DNA of 64,000 nt from Flavobacterium sinopsychrotolerans (GCF_900110375.1 NZ_FODN01000002.1:447086-511085); one strand, 5' to 3'. Numbered from the stretch's first letter, positions 28,844 to 38,713 are shown. Notes: generated from the letters alone by a model not told the origin. Translations and numbers: made by a program.

Positions 28844-30874
28844 TCATTGACTTAAATTTTTCAAACTCCCATAAACTGCTAATTCTACATCAGCAGGACT
28901 TCTGGTATTGCATTTTTCTAATAAATCCTCTAATAACGCTTGATTAACTTTTTGTTTTTTGTCCATTAAAAGCAATAGCTGCTCCGATACATCACTCAAA
29001 CTTTTAGATAAAGGCAAAAGAGGTTGTACAAGCGGCGCATTGGCACTTAAAGCAATTAAATCGGAATTCATAGAAATCCACTTCTTGAAAAAATCAGTCA
29101 CCACAACTTTATTGTCCTTGCTTTTATCCGCTAAATACGCATTAACTGCCACATTAAAATCTATCGCTTCAGAAGCATCCGCATTACAAGCATCCGCAAA
29201 TAAGGTTAGTGGAGAATGCATGCGGTATTTCTTTCCGCCACCGTTGCGTTTGTAATTTTTTAATGGTTCACAAAGATTCGAAAAATCATTCAATGCCCGT
29301 GTATCTTGATTGTTGCTGATGTTTCTAAGAATCACTTCTTTGTTTCTAATGTGCGTAATTCCAAGTTCTTCTAATCGAAAAGAAATCATTTTCAATCTTT
29401 TACGTAAGCTGTTCATGTCATTCACTTCCGCATTTGACCATAATCGCTCGGCTATTGCGGCGGTTCGTGGCCAAATTCTCGAATCTATATTTAATGGTGT
29501 TACGAGTTCGCTCCACATCGCAGCTTCTCCTCCTAAAACTCTTGCTTTTTCTTCCGGACTAAGAATAATCTTTTTGGGTATCGGATCATTCAAATAATGA
29601 CTTTCTAAACCCAGCATCAAATCGATATAATATCCATTAGACAAAACAGTATTGTAACCGCTTTTTGCAGCTTTTATCAATGCTCCACCGGCTTCTTTCC
29701 CTTCGTTCGTTCCTCTCCATGCATGAATTATAGCATCTTTAGACATGTTTTCAGTCATTATTTCTTCCCAACCCATCAATTTTTTGTTATGTTTTTTCAG
29801 TATTGGAATTAACTTCATGTTAAAGTAAGTTTGCAAATCATGATTGTTAGCCAGATTATTATCCTTCTTAAATTGCTGAATTTCAGGATTTGCATTCCAT
29901 TCTTTTCCATTATTCTCATCACCTCCAATATGAAAATAACTGCCTGGAAATAACGGACACACTTCATCAAAAATTGAGCTTAATATTTCATAGGTTTTTG
30001 GATTTGTAGGATCTAGAGTTGCATTGAAAACCCCTGAATTTCTTTGCACTTCATACGTTATTTTTCCTTCGCCAACTTTACTTCCTATTTCCGGATAAGC
30101 AGTCAGCAATGCCGAAGCATGTCCCGGAACATCTATTTCAGGTACTACCAGAATCCCTCTTTCATCGGCATACTTTACAATATTTTTCATTTCTTCCTGA
30201 CTGTAAAAATTTCCATCTGAGGCTAATTCTGTCAATTTTGGATGGTTTTTTAATTGAATTCTCCAACCTTGATCATCGGCTAAATGCCAATGGAAAACAT
30301 TCATTTTCATTGAAGCCATAGCGTCCAGATTCCTTTTGATAACATCTACCGGCTGAAAATGTCGGGCTGCATCAATCATCAAGCCTCTCCAAGTAAAACG
30401 TGGCGAATCATTGATTTCAACAACCGGAAAGTAATACGAAGTACTATTGTTTTGCAGCAATTGCAATAAAGTCTCTAAACCATGCAACGCTCCTAAATCA
30501 TTGGTTGCATTAATAATAATTTTATTCGAGGTAATTGTTAATTGGTAACTTTCGTCCTCATTAATTTCTATTTTTCCATTGCTAACACAATTTATTTGTA
30601 ATTCGGCTTCCGGACTTTCGTTGACTTTCGTCAAAAAACTTTGTTCGAGAAACAATCCTGTTCTGCCGTCCAATCGTCTTACAAAGTTGGTTGCGCCTAT
30701 GAAAATTCTAGGATTAGGATTCCCCGTAATATTCACTTTAAAATTTTTGCTTAAAGCAAAAGTGCCAGCGGTCAACTTTATATTTTGTGGCCAAGGCATC
30801 AGGTTTAATTGCTCGGTGGTGATTTGAGCATTCGAGATAAAACTTCCGAACAAAAGCATTAGGATATATTTCAT
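28844..30874 (-). CDS. Beta-N-acetylhexosaminidase (GH20)
   Basis: Exported glycosidase of 676 aa removing terminal beta-GlcNAc or GalNAc, with signal peptide ending FISNA. The N-terminal GH20b domain (about 20-145) precedes the TIM barrel, which starts ITWRGLMIDAARHF-like (here FTWRGLMIDAARHFQPVD). The catalytic Asp-Glu pair is in FHIGGDEN (about D317-E318), where the usual next residue is Val. Substrate-binding WHLADDQGWR and the late GGEAAMWSELV are present. A C-terminal helical extension (about 520-676) follows. It is probably periplasmic and could feed on chitin or peptidoglycan fragments, linking loosely to the locus at 51-64 kb. Confidence 0.93.
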   Translation of the reverse strand: MKYILMLLFGSFISNAQITTEQLNLMPWPQNIKLTAGTFALSKNFKVNITGNPNPRIFIGATNFVRRLDGRTGLFLEQSFLTKVNESPEAELQINCVSNGKIEINEDESYQLTITSNKIIINATNDLGALHGLETLLQLLQNNSTSYYFPVVEINDSPRFTWRGLMIDAARHFQPVDVIKRNLDAMASMKMNVFHWHLADDQGWRIQLKNHPKLTELASDGNFYSQEEMKNIVKYADERGILVVPEIDVPGHASALLTAYPEIGSKVGEGKITYEVQRNSGVFNATLDPTNPKTYEILSSIFDEVCPLFPGSYFHIGGDENNGKEWNANPEIQQFKKDNNLANNHDLQTYFNMKLIPILKKHNKKLMGWEEIMTENMSKDAIIHAWRGTNEGKEAGGALIKAAKSGYNTVLSNGYYIDLMLGLESHYLNDPIPKKIILSPEEKARVLGGEAAMWSELVTPLNIDSRIWPRTAAIAERLWSNAEVNDMNSLRKRLKMISFRLEELGITHIRNKEVILRNISNNQDTRALNDFSNLCEPLKNYKRNGGGKKYRMHSPLTLFADACNADASEAIDFNVAVNAYLADKSKDNKVVVTDFFKKWISMNSDLIALSANAPLVQPLLPLSKSLSDVSEQLLLLMDKKQKVNQALLEDLLEKCNTRSPADVELAVYGSLKNLSQ

Positions 30875-30969
30875 ACTTTATATTATTATTGCCCCATTGG
30901 GTATAATTAATTTGATAAAAAGCTTTTCTATAATTTACTGAAAGAACTATAAAGTAAACATATAAATAG

Positions 30970-30977
30970 TAATTTTG
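30970..30977 (+). promoter_or_regulatory. -7 box for the DMT transporter
   Basis: TAATTTTG, an exact TAnnTTTG match, 18 nt before the ATG at 30996; no clear TTG box. Confidence 0.45.
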
Positions 30978-30995
30978 CAAGGTAAATATTGAATT

Positions 30996-31850
30996 ATGCT
31001 ATTTCTAATTTTGAGTATTATATGCAGTGTAACTGTTGGAGTGTTGTTTAAAGTTGCACGCAGTTATAATGTAAGTCAGGTTCAAATTGTTGCTTGGAAT
31101 TATGTTTTTGCTCTTATTTTTTGTTATTTGTCATTCAGTCCAGATCTTAGCGAGCTAAGAACTTTGGCACCTTGGGGTATTTATGTTCCTATTGGTATTT
31201 TATTGCCAGCAATTTTTCTTTTTTTGGCAGCCTCCATAAAACAGGTAGGTATTGTAAAAACTGATGCAGCCCAAAGGCTTTCGTTGTTTATTCCTATTTT
31301 GGCTGCGTGGCTGCTCTTCAAAGAAGATTTTAATATCCTAAAAATCACAGCGCTTTTGGTAGGATTTCCGGCGCTACTGCTTATTCTTACTAAACCCTCC
31401 CCAAACACAGAAAATAAATGGATATATCCTGCAGTAGTTTTGCTGGGCTTTGGAATTATAGACATTCTTTTTAAACAAATCGCTCTTTATACAAGCCTGC
31501 CTTATACCACTTCATTATTTGTAGTTTTTGGAATTGCGCTACTCATTATGATTGTAGCAGTGGTGTATGATGTCATCGTTACTAAAGTGCCATTGAATTT
31601 TAAAAATATTATTTTTGGAGGTTTGGTAGGTATTTTCAACTTTGGAAATATTCTTTTTTATCTAAAAGCGCATAAAGCTTTCGCTGAAAATCCTTCAACA
31701 GTTTTTGCAGGCATGAACATGGGTGTGATTGTCATAGGAAGCCTTGTAGGGATTTTTGTTTTTAAAGAAAAACTAACCAAAATGAATTATGCAGGCCTTT
31801 TTCTAGCTTTGATAGCCATTATTTTGATTGTAATGTCGCAGATCATTTAA
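30996..31850 (+). CDS. EamA/DMT-superfamily transporter
   Basis: Inner-membrane protein, 284 aa, with ten predicted helices in two EamA repeats (about 1-130 and 145-284). Repeat ends LVGFPALLLILTKP and LFLALIAIILIVMSQII are typical. DMT proteins export metabolites such as amino acids or nucleotide sugars; the substrate here is unknown. It is divergent from the GH20 gene and convergent with the 2H phosphoesterase gene. Confidence 0.85.
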   Translation: MLFLILSIICSVTVGVLFKVARSYNVSQVQIVAWNYVFALIFCYLSFSPDLSELRTLAPWGIYVPIGILLPAIFLFLAASIKQVGIVKTDAAQRLSLFIPILAAWLLFKEDFNILKITALLVGFPALLLILTKPSPNTENKWIYPAVVLLGFGIIDILFKQIALYTSLPYTTSLFVVFGIALLIMIVAVVYDVIVTKVPLNFKNIIFGGLVGIFNFGNILFYLKAHKAFAENPSTVFAGMNMGVIVIGSLVGIFVFKEKLTKMNYAGLFLALIAIILIVMSQII

Positions 31851-31885
31851 AGGGAATTAAACCATTTGGATTGAAAAATTTCCAG

Positions 31886-32446
31886 CTAAAAAAGTCTTCC
31901 TTGTATAAGTTCCGGTTTTTGATTGCCGTTGAATGTAAAGGTATCGGTTATAAAAAACTGTTGTATAGTAGGATCAAACTTTCGCAGAATAATAGTATTG
32001 CATAAAAAAGAAGTGTTTATTGTTGTAAATAAGCGGTTCGCTTTTTCAATATTTTCTGTAGTAAGTCTTCGGCCAATAGATACATGTGGGTCACTGCTTT
32101 TTTGCATTTTTAAGGTACGAAGCAATTCGTGAACTTTTTTCATTATCACTTTTAGCTTGATTTTAGAATCTTCATTGGGAGTAATAAAAAAAGCACCATT
32201 AGAATAGGAACCAAAACCATTAAGATGAACTTCAAAAGGTTCGAAAGTATCACATAACAGGTCTAGTTTGTTTTTGATAATTTCGATTGCAGCTTCAGTT
32301 GCTTTAAATTCACAAATCGTAATATGAGCGATAGAATTTTTACTATGAAACCAATTCACTTCCTCGAATAATTTTTCTTTCATAGCCTTAACCAATAGGA
32401 TTATGGTTTCCGAAGGATATATGGCTATAGAATATTGTTTTTCCAT
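31886..32446 (-). CDS. 2H phosphoesterase (2'-5' RNA ligase-like)
   Basis: A 186-aa protein with the two HxT/S motifs of the 2H superfamily: HITICEF (about residue 40) and HVSIGRR (about 122), about 80 residues apart. These place two histidines and two hydroxyl residues in the active site of LigT/cyclic-phosphodiesterase proteins that act on 2',3'-cyclic or 2'-5' phosphates. The in-cell substrate is unknown. It follows the saccharopine dehydrogenase-like gene on the same strand by about 83 nt. Confidence 0.82.
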   Translation of the reverse strand: MEKQYSIAIYPSETIILLVKAMKEKLFEEVNWFHSKNSIAHITICEFKATEAAIEIIKNKLDLLCDTFEPFEVHLNGFGSYSNGAFFITPNEDSKIKLKVIMKKVHELLRTLKMQKSSDPHVSIGRRLTTENIEKANRLFTTINTSFLCNTIILRKFDPTIQQFFITDTFTFNGNQKPELIQGRLF

Positions 32447-32529
32447 AGTGTAATGATAACATTTTAACGTGAAAAAGGAAAGCTAGTAAAACGTCAATTC
32501 ATTTTTCAATATTTAGATTTCTTGGTTTT

Positions 32530-33681
32530 TCATTTTATTAATACTTTACCGTAAACAGGTACGATGTAGTTCCCATTTAAAAACGGAATTGGATCAATTT
32601 GGCTTTGTAATACGACTCCGCTTAGTGGTGTTTCGAGTAATAGTTGCGCTGCTTGTGCCAATGGTGCTGCGGTAGTTGTTTGGATTGCTCTCAATTGATG
32701 TTTTCCCACTTTTTGAGGACGTATACATTTTGCAATCTCACGTCTGCGCAAAATACCTGTTGTATCTTTGCCTTCTACAGCTGCATATAAAATAATTTTA
32801 TCCTCTTCAATGTGAGGGATAATGGCTTCCATTTTTTCTTGTAAGCTTTTAATTGCGTCAGTTGTAGGTTCTAAATTAGCAACTTGCTCTTGTATCCAAG
32901 CATAATGTCCAGGATGGCGTAAGGTTTTATAGTCAAGGGAGCGAACCTTTCCTAATAATGCATCAGGTAAATCTGCTGCACCACCTGAAGTAAGATCCTC
33001 TTCATAAGCAATGCCATCGATAATAATAGTAGTTCTTTCTGACAGTGATGGTAGGGTAGTTTTTTTAAAATCCCTTAATACTATAGTTTTTTCCAAATAT
33101 TCTGTAGCTACACCCACAGGACTCCAGGTAAACCCATAATAATGTGGAGCAACTGCATGATTGGTCAGCGCTCCAACTTTGAATTCCAGCTTGTCTACTT
33201 TATCAACTTCAAAGTCCTTACAAAACTGTTGGAAAAGTCCATTGGCAAGCAAATCGATATATCCCGGAGCTAAACCGGTTTGAAGTATAAAACCTGTTTT
33301 GGCGTCTTTTGCCAATGCTATTATTTCTTCGGTTTCTGCAACGTACTCCGTAAGGTTTGCATAATGGAGATTGAAATCTTTAGCAAACTGGGCTATTCTG
33401 GGTGCTTGGCTACCTGGTAAACAGTCCAGAATAATATCTCCTTGACGCAAGATTGCTTTCATTTCATCTGTTAAGCCATTTTCAGCAAGATGAAAATCTT
33501 GAATAAATCCTGATTTCGTAGTTCCTTCTTGAATCCAATGAGCTACTTTTTTTGCTTTTGAATGGGTTCTGTCGCCAATAAAAAGAGTAGGAGTTACTTC
33601 GCTCCATTCCATCAGTAATAAACCAACTGCTTCTGCGATTCCACCGGCTCCTGCAATAATAATAGTGTGATGCTTTTTCAT
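32530..33681 (-). CDS. Saccharopine dehydrogenase-family protein
   Basis: NAD(P)-binding enzyme of 383 aa. The N-terminal Rossmann motif is AGAGGIAEAVGLLL, and the second domain contains GLAPGYIDLLANGL, which is typical of saccharopine reductase/LysW-like and carboxynorspermidine synthase relatives. The C-terminal catalytic domain ends in YGKVLIK. Whether it works in lysine metabolism or in polyamine synthesis cannot be told; no other such genes are adjacent. Confidence 0.82.
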   Translation of the reverse strand: MKKHHTIIIAGAGGIAEAVGLLLMEWSEVTPTLFIGDRTHSKAKKVAHWIQEGTTKSGFIQDFHLAENGLTDEMKAILRQGDIILDCLPGSQAPRIAQFAKDFNLHYANLTEYVAETEEIIALAKDAKTGFILQTGLAPGYIDLLANGLFQQFCKDFEVDKVDKLEFKVGALTNHAVAPHYYGFTWSPVGVATEYLEKTIVLRDFKKTTLPSLSERTTIIIDGIAYEEDLTSGGAADLPDALLGKVRSLDYKTLRHPGHYAWIQEQVANLEPTTDAIKSLQEKMEAIIPHIEEDKIILYAAVEGKDTTGILRRREIAKCIRPQKVGKHQLRAIQTTTAAPLAQAAQLLLETPLSGVVLQSQIDPIPFLNGNYIVPVYGKVLIK

Positions 33682-33765
33682 ATCTTAAAGATACCATTTT
33701 TTATTGGTTGTGCATTTGGGTTGTGCAGTAATTTGATTGTTATGGAATGTAGGTTCTCTGTCAAG

Positions 33766-33898
33766 GATAGCAACGGAAAGCCTGCAAAGGAGGAAGTCCT
33801 TTTATAAAACAAATCCTAAAACAGCGACCGTAGGAAGCTCATTTTAGGGTTTGTTTTATGGACTGATTCCTGCGGACTTGCAGTGAATAGCCTGCCCG
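33766..33898. repeat. Second mosaic intergenic repeat (REP-like)
   Basis: GATAGCAACGGAAAGCC (33766-33782) and TTGCAGTGAATAGCCTGCCCG (ending 33898) bracket a long inverted repeat: arm 33804-33821 (ATAAAACAAATCCTAAAA), 20-nt loop, arm 33842-33859, with AGTCC/GGACT as an outer extension. The end motif differs from the one in 18935-19022 at only a few positions, and the plan is the same. Confidence 0.78.
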
Positions 33899-34453
33899 GA
33901 CAGCATTTATGAAAAATAATAAATATATCTGTTGGGGTACTTAAATTTTTTGTTGATATGTCCAAAATAAATTTAGTACATACTATATAAGACTATACTT
34001 ATAAGTCTGATTTACAAACTTCTATTTCATTTTAAATTCTCTCTTTTTTATCATCACTTTCTACAAAAAATTTGATTTGTCCTGTTATTCATGTAAAAGA
34101 ACAATTTTTCATCTTGAATAATTTTAATATTTGCAGATGTGTATTAAAAACGATAAATAATTGTGTTTTGAATAATTATAATTAATTATTATTATCGAAA
34201 AAACATTTAAATCGTGAATCTGTTGTTTAATTATTGTTATGGTAATTAAAATGTTCTCAAAACCAAGAATTAAACAGCCTCATAGAAACTACATGCATCA
34301 AATATAAGGGACGAATCCGAAATCAATTTTGGAATAAATCCAATTAAATCATACAAATTTTTATATGGAGAAATTTGTTAAAACAGGCTTAACCATAATA
34401 ACAGCCTAGTGTTTATAATACCTAATTAACCAATAACCAATAACTAAAAAAAA
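33899..34453. other. Long AT-rich leader before the aromatic-acid transporter
   Basis: About 555 nt without a gene. It is AT-rich. Close to the start codon there is a small hairpin (AGGCT near 34386 with AGCCT near 34404) and a tandem AACCAAT repeat (34429-34441) followed by an A-run. An exact TTG-N19-TAnnTTTG promoter was not found, although AATATTTG (34126-34133) is close to it. Confidence 0.4.
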
Positions 34454-35818
34454 ATGCGAAAAATAGATATTCATAATTTAATCGATAACGCCAAGTTTAA
34501 TCGATTTCACTGGACTGTATTGTTCTGGTGTTCCTTAATCATCATTTTTGATGGGTATGACCTGGTTATTTATGGCGTAGTGTTGCCATTGCTTATGGAA
34601 AAGTGGAATTTATCGCCGCTTGAAGCAGGAACTTTGGGGAGTTATGCGCTCTTTGGGATGATGTTTGGCGCTTTGATATTTGGAACACTTTCGGATCGAA
34701 TTGGACGAAAAAAAGCAATTATCATGTGTGTGTCCATTTTCAGTGGATTCACTTTTATAAATGGATTTGTAGAAACTCCTTTGCAGTTTGGGATTTGTCG
34801 TTTCATTGCCGGATTAGGAATTGGCGGAGTGATGCCCAATGTTGTGGCTTTAATGACCGAATATTCACCTAAGAAAATCAGAAGTACGCTGGTAACACTG
34901 ATGTTTAGCGGCTATTCAGTAGGAGGAATGCTTTCGGCTGGATTGGGAATCTTTTTGATTCCAAATTTCGGATGGCAATCGGTTTTTTATGTTGGATTAT
35001 TGCCAATACTTTTATTGCCCTTGATTATTAAATTTTTACCGGATTCTGTAGGCTTTTTGGCAAAACAAAAAAGAACAGATGAGGCAAAAAAAATACTTTC
35101 GCTTATTGAGCCAACGTATCTTCCTTCCGCAGGTGATGTTTTGGATTCTGGAGAAGCAAAAGCAGCCGGAGCCAGTGTTTCCCAACTTTTTAAACAAAAC
35201 AGAACAACAAGTACGATCATGTTTTGGATTGCTTTTTTCACCTGTCTTTTGATGGTTTACGGACTGAATTCCTGGTTGCCAAAATTAATGAACAAAGCAG
35301 GATATGAGTTAGGATCTAGTCTTACTTTTTTATTAGTACTGAATTTTGGAGCGATGATAGGAGCAATAGGTGGCGGATGGCTTGGTGATAAATTTAATTT
35401 AAAAACTGTTTTGATTTCCTTTTTTGCCGTTGCTGCAATCTCATTAAGCTTACTTGGTTTCAAGAATTCTACGCTGGTATTATATATTTTAATCGCAATT
35501 GCAGGAGCAACAACTATTGGAACCCAAATACTTTGTTATGCTTATGTAGCACAATTTTATCCAATAAATATTAGATCTTCCGGTATTGGCTGGGCATCTG
35601 GAGTAGGTAGAACTGGCGCTATTTTAGGACCAATTTTAGGAGGCGCTTTATTAGGTTTAGGATTGCCTTTTGAATTGAATTTTGTTGCATTCGCTGTTCC
35701 CGGAGCCATAGGTGCTTTGGCCGTTTGCTTTATCAATGTGAAACACAGTCATGACAGTAAAGTGGTATTTCAAAAAGAAGAATCGATTCAACTAGATCCT
35801 ATTGTAGCCGACGAATAG
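34454..35818 (+). CDS. benK: Aromatic acid:H+ symporter, MFS (BenK/PcaK-like)
   Basis: Inner-membrane transporter of 454 aa in the AAHS family that imports benzoate, 4-hydroxybenzoate or similar acids. The AAHS-type first helix motif FDGYDLVIYGVVLP is present (DGxD, with the acidic residue needed for transport), followed by GALIFGTLSDRIGRKKAI (MFS motif A), the GLGIGGVMPNVVALMTEYSP motif and RSSGIGWASGVGRTGAILGP late in the chain. The gene opens the catabolic island, upstream of porin and AraC regulator. Benzoate is the likely substrate from context. Confidence 0.88.
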   Translation: MRKIDIHNLIDNAKFNRFHWTVLFWCSLIIIFDGYDLVIYGVVLPLLMEKWNLSPLEAGTLGSYALFGMMFGALIFGTLSDRIGRKKAIIMCVSIFSGFTFINGFVETPLQFGICRFIAGLGIGGVMPNVVALMTEYSPKKIRSTLVTLMFSGYSVGGMLSAGLGIFLIPNFGWQSVFYVGLLPILLLPLIIKFLPDSVGFLAKQKRTDEAKKILSLIEPTYLPSAGDVLDSGEAKAAGASVSQLFKQNRTTSTIMFWIAFFTCLLMVYGLNSWLPKLMNKAGYELGSSLTFLLVLNFGAMIGAIGGGWLGDKFNLKTVLISFFAVAAISLSLLGFKNSTLVLYILIAIAGATTIGTQILCYAYVAQFYPINIRSSGIGWASGVGRTGAILGPILGGALLGLGLPFELNFVAFAVPGAIGALAVCFINVKHSHDSKVVFQKEESIQLDPIVADE

Positions 35819-35878
35819 CCTTAAGATAGAAATATTTATCATCCGTAATTTAGGATTTTGAAAATAAAATATAACGAA

Positions 35879-37189
35879 ATGAAGTTAAAAAAAATAGCTG
35901 CAGTCACTGGTTTGTTATTGACAACAGTGCTGCTTAATGCTCAGGAAATCATTAAAAAAAAGGATAGTATTATTGCTATCAAACCAGAGAAAAAAGAACC
36001 GCTTTTTGATGTGAAGTTCTCAGGTTTTATTCGGCATGATGCGGTGTTTGATTCCCGTCAGACTGTTGATGTAAGAGAAGCGGCAGTGGTACTTTGGGGA
36101 AAAGATGTTGATTTTGATGCCAATGGGAAAGACAGGAACTCTGCTTCCAAGTTTCAAATGCTGAATGTATTGTCCAGAGCCGGAGTTAGAGTAAATGTTC
36201 ATGATGTTTTAGGTGCAAAAACTGCCGGATTCCTTGAAGGTGATTTTTTTGGTAATGCCGAAGGAGGAATCAATGAATTTCGTTTGAGACACGCCTATAT
36301 TACATTAGACTGGAAAAAAAGCCAGTTGGGAATAGGTCAATTTTGGCATCCGCTAACCATTCCGGAAATGTTTCCCGGAGTAGTTAATTTCAGTGGAGGC
36401 GCGCCTTATATGCCGTACAACAGAAATCCTCAAATTCGGTTTACCCAAAAGTTAGATGCGAATTTTAATCTGATGATAGCAGCCGTTTCACAAAGAGATT
36501 TTACTTCGAATACCGCTCCATACAGAAACAGTTCACTTCCTTCGGGACATGTTCAGGTAAATTATAAAAGTAAAAATGCGCTCTTAGGTTTAGCAGGGCA
36601 TTTTGAGCAAATTCGTCCCAAAACAGGTTCTGGATTGACCAATGATTTTTCAAATGAAAGAGTCAACAGTGTTTCCGTTATGGCGTATGGCCGTTTTGAA
36701 ACGAAGCCAATGACTATAAAAGCAGAAGCGATGTATGGCGAAAACGCCACTTCATTCATTATGCTTGGAGGCTATGTAGGATATACACCCACTTCGGGTC
36801 CCGGTTTAGAAACCTATTCGACTATGGCGACACAGTCTTTTTGGATTGATTTAACCGGAAAAACTAAAAAAATAATTCCTGGATTCTTTGCTGGCTTTAG
36901 CCAAAATGACGGTGCCAATAATCCGATTTCAGGAAAAGCAGTGGCTTATGGATTTTCAAATGTTGTTGGAGGTATTGCTGCATCAGGAAATACAACGAAC
37001 AGAACCATTAATTATATTTATCGATTGGCGCCACGAATTGAAGTGCCGATTAAAAATCTGAAATTTGGTTTAGAAGCAGAATATTCAGCTGCCGAATGGG
37101 GGAATGCGGATAACAGCGGAAGAGCAGTAAGCAATCTGAATTTGATAGGAACTTGGCGAGTTGTATTTGCCACAGTGCTAAAATTTTAA
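35879..37189 (+). CDS. DcaP-like outer-membrane porin
   Basis: Outer-membrane beta-barrel of 436 aa from the ATG at 35879 (a TTG at 35858 is also in frame but adds seven non-signal residues). Signal peptide ends VLLNAQ. FSGFIRHDAVFDSRQ, FLEGDFFGNAEGGINEFRLRHAYI and GIGQFWHPLTIPEMFPG resemble the DcaP trimeric porins, which let carboxylates pass the outer membrane. It lies 60 nt after the aromatic-acid symporter, so together they would provide the two-membrane uptake path. Confidence 0.75.
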   Translation: MKLKKIAAVTGLLLTTVLLNAQEIIKKKDSIIAIKPEKKEPLFDVKFSGFIRHDAVFDSRQTVDVREAAVVLWGKDVDFDANGKDRNSASKFQMLNVLSRAGVRVNVHDVLGAKTAGFLEGDFFGNAEGGINEFRLRHAYITLDWKKSQLGIGQFWHPLTIPEMFPGVVNFSGGAPYMPYNRNPQIRFTQKLDANFNLMIAAVSQRDFTSNTAPYRNSSLPSGHVQVNYKSKNALLGLAGHFEQIRPKTGSGLTNDFSNERVNSVSVMAYGRFETKPMTIKAEAMYGENATSFIMLGGYVGYTPTSGPGLETYSTMATQSFWIDLTGKTKKIIPGFFAGFSQNDGANNPISGKAVAYGFSNVVGGIAASGNTTNRTINYIYRLAPRIEVPIKNLKFGLEAEYSAAEWGNADNSGRAVSNLNLIGTWRVVFATVLKF

Positions 37190-37200
37190 TTTTTTTAATG

Positions 37201-37241
37201 CGTTGGGTGTAATTCAAAAGAATTGCATCCAACGTTTTTTT
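37201..37241 (+). terminator. Terminator-like hairpin directly before an MFS gene
   Basis: CGTTGGGTGTAATT (37201-37214), loop CAAAAG, AATTGCATCCAACG (37221-37234; two imperfect pairs), then seven T to 37241. The T-tract ends six bases before the ATG at 37248. It may end the symporter-porin transcript or control the next gene. Confidence 0.75.
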
Positions 37242-37247
37242 GTGAAT

Positions 37248-38633
37248 ATGAAAGAAACTAATAAATGGCTAGCATTAATTATTGTACTTGTAGCCCCATT
37301 ACTTTCGGTAATCGATGTGTATATCGTGAATATGGCTTTGCCGGAAATCAAACAGCAGTATTTGACATCAGACAGTAATACAGAATTAGTCATCAGTTCT
37401 TATCTGTTGGGATATTGTGTCTTTTTAGTCACCGGAGGAAGAGCCGGAGATTTTTTTGGACGAAAGAAAATATTCATAATTGGGATGCTGTCTTTTACTA
37501 TTACTTCTGCTTTATGTGGATATGCGGACACTATTTTCCAATTGATACTTTTTAGATTTTTTCAGGGTGTGGCCGCTGCCTTTATGATTCCTCAAACCTT
37601 GACGATAATACAAGTTACTTTTCGAGAAGCCAAAGAACGAAACTTGGCCTTTGGCTATTTCGGAATTACATTAGGTATTGCTTCTATTTTAGGCCAATTT
37701 TTAGGAGGCTATTTTGTGGCACACCATTATATTGAAGAAAGTTGGCGGTTGATATTCTTGATAAATGTTCCGTTTGGTTTAGTAACCGTTGTTCTTTCAT
37801 TCTTCTTTTTGCAAGAAACGAGTTTGCATAGAGGAGGTAAATTTGACCTGCTTGGCGTACTATTATTAACCATTGCTTTGGGAAGTTTAATTTATGGACT
37901 CACTTTAATTCCAGAGCAGGGATTTTCAATTTTAGTACTGCTTTTACTATTTTTATCCGGGATTCTATTATATGTATTCTGGAAGAACCAAAAACGAAAA
38001 ACCCAACAGCAAAGCAGTCCTTTAATGAACACGAATCTTTTTAAAATAAAAAGTTTCAATTTGGTTTTACTGGTAGCGTTGTTTTTTTTCGGAGCACACA
38101 ATTCTTATTTATTAATTTGTGCAGTTCAGTTCCAAAAAACATTGTATCTGGATCCTTATGTTGCCAGCCAGTATTTTACTTTTAATGGTATTGGTTTTTT
38201 GATGTCTTCATTTATCGCTTTAAAATTATTGCATAAATATGGAATCAAATTATTGATTATAGGTTGTTTTCTAATGATTATTTCTTTGATTTTACAGGTT
38301 TTTACTCTTGGAGATCCGGCGAATGTGAAGTATATTCCTTGGTTTCTTTTATTGTATGGATTGGGACAGGGAACACTTTTACCGTCCATTTTAAATTATG
38401 CGCTTAAAAAAATTCCAACCGATTATGCCGCATTAGCTGGAGGTGTATATTCAACCGTGCAACAATTTTCATCTGCTTTTGGAATCAGTATTATTGGCAG
38501 CGTGTTTTTTTATAGTTTGAAACAAGGTTTAGATGGCTATAGCATTGCGATAAGTATGGCGATTGTTTATTTGGTTTTTGTGACACTGTTTTTATACCGA
38601 CTTTCAAAATTGAATACTGCCAATCCATCTTAG
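37248..38633 (+). CDS. MFS transporter, EmrB/QacA (DHA2)-like, 14-TM type
   Basis: Inner-membrane drug:H+ antiporter-like protein, 461 aa from ATG 37248. Helix 1 contains LSVIDVYIVNMALPEI (motif D1: the LDxTIVNVALP position), followed by GRAGDFFGRKKIFI (motif A) and GYFGITLGIASILGQFLGG (motif C-like). The ending LSKLNTANPS is short. In the island it could expel toxic aromatic acids or intermediates, or take them up; this is inferred from position only. The start is immediately after the hairpin at 37201-37241. Confidence 0.82.
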   Translation: MKETNKWLALIIVLVAPLLSVIDVYIVNMALPEIKQQYLTSDSNTELVISSYLLGYCVFLVTGGRAGDFFGRKKIFIIGMLSFTITSALCGYADTIFQLILFRFFQGVAAAFMIPQTLTIIQVTFREAKERNLAFGYFGITLGIASILGQFLGGYFVAHHYIEESWRLIFLINVPFGLVTVVLSFFFLQETSLHRGGKFDLLGVLLLTIALGSLIYGLTLIPEQGFSILVLLLLFLSGILLYVFWKNQKRKTQQQSSPLMNTNLFKIKSFNLVLLVALFFFGAHNSYLLICAVQFQKTLYLDPYVASQYFTFNGIGFLMSSFIALKLLHKYGIKLLIIGCFLMIISLILQVFTLGDPANVKYIPWFLLLYGLGQGTLLPSILNYALKKIPTDYAALAGGVYSTVQQFSSAFGISIIGSVFFYSLKQGLDGYSIAISMAIVYLVFVTLFLYRLSKLNTANPS

Positions 38634-38705
38634 AATATCACAAAGTATTTTTCTTTTATCTAAAAAATGTTAAATAGTACTCAAACGATATAGTTGTATT
38701 TGTAG

Positions 38706-38713
38706 TATCTTTG
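38706..38713 (+). promoter_or_regulatory. Possible -7 box for the AraC regulator
   Basis: TATCTTTG is an exact TAnnTTTG match about 36 nt before the ATG at 38750. No well-placed TTG box. Confidence 0.38.

Noticed and set aside
33795..33864. Inverted repeat as a terminator for the saccharopine dehydrogenase-like gene
   Set aside because: It lies upstream of that gene's start, not after its stop, and has no T-run directly after the stem on either strand.
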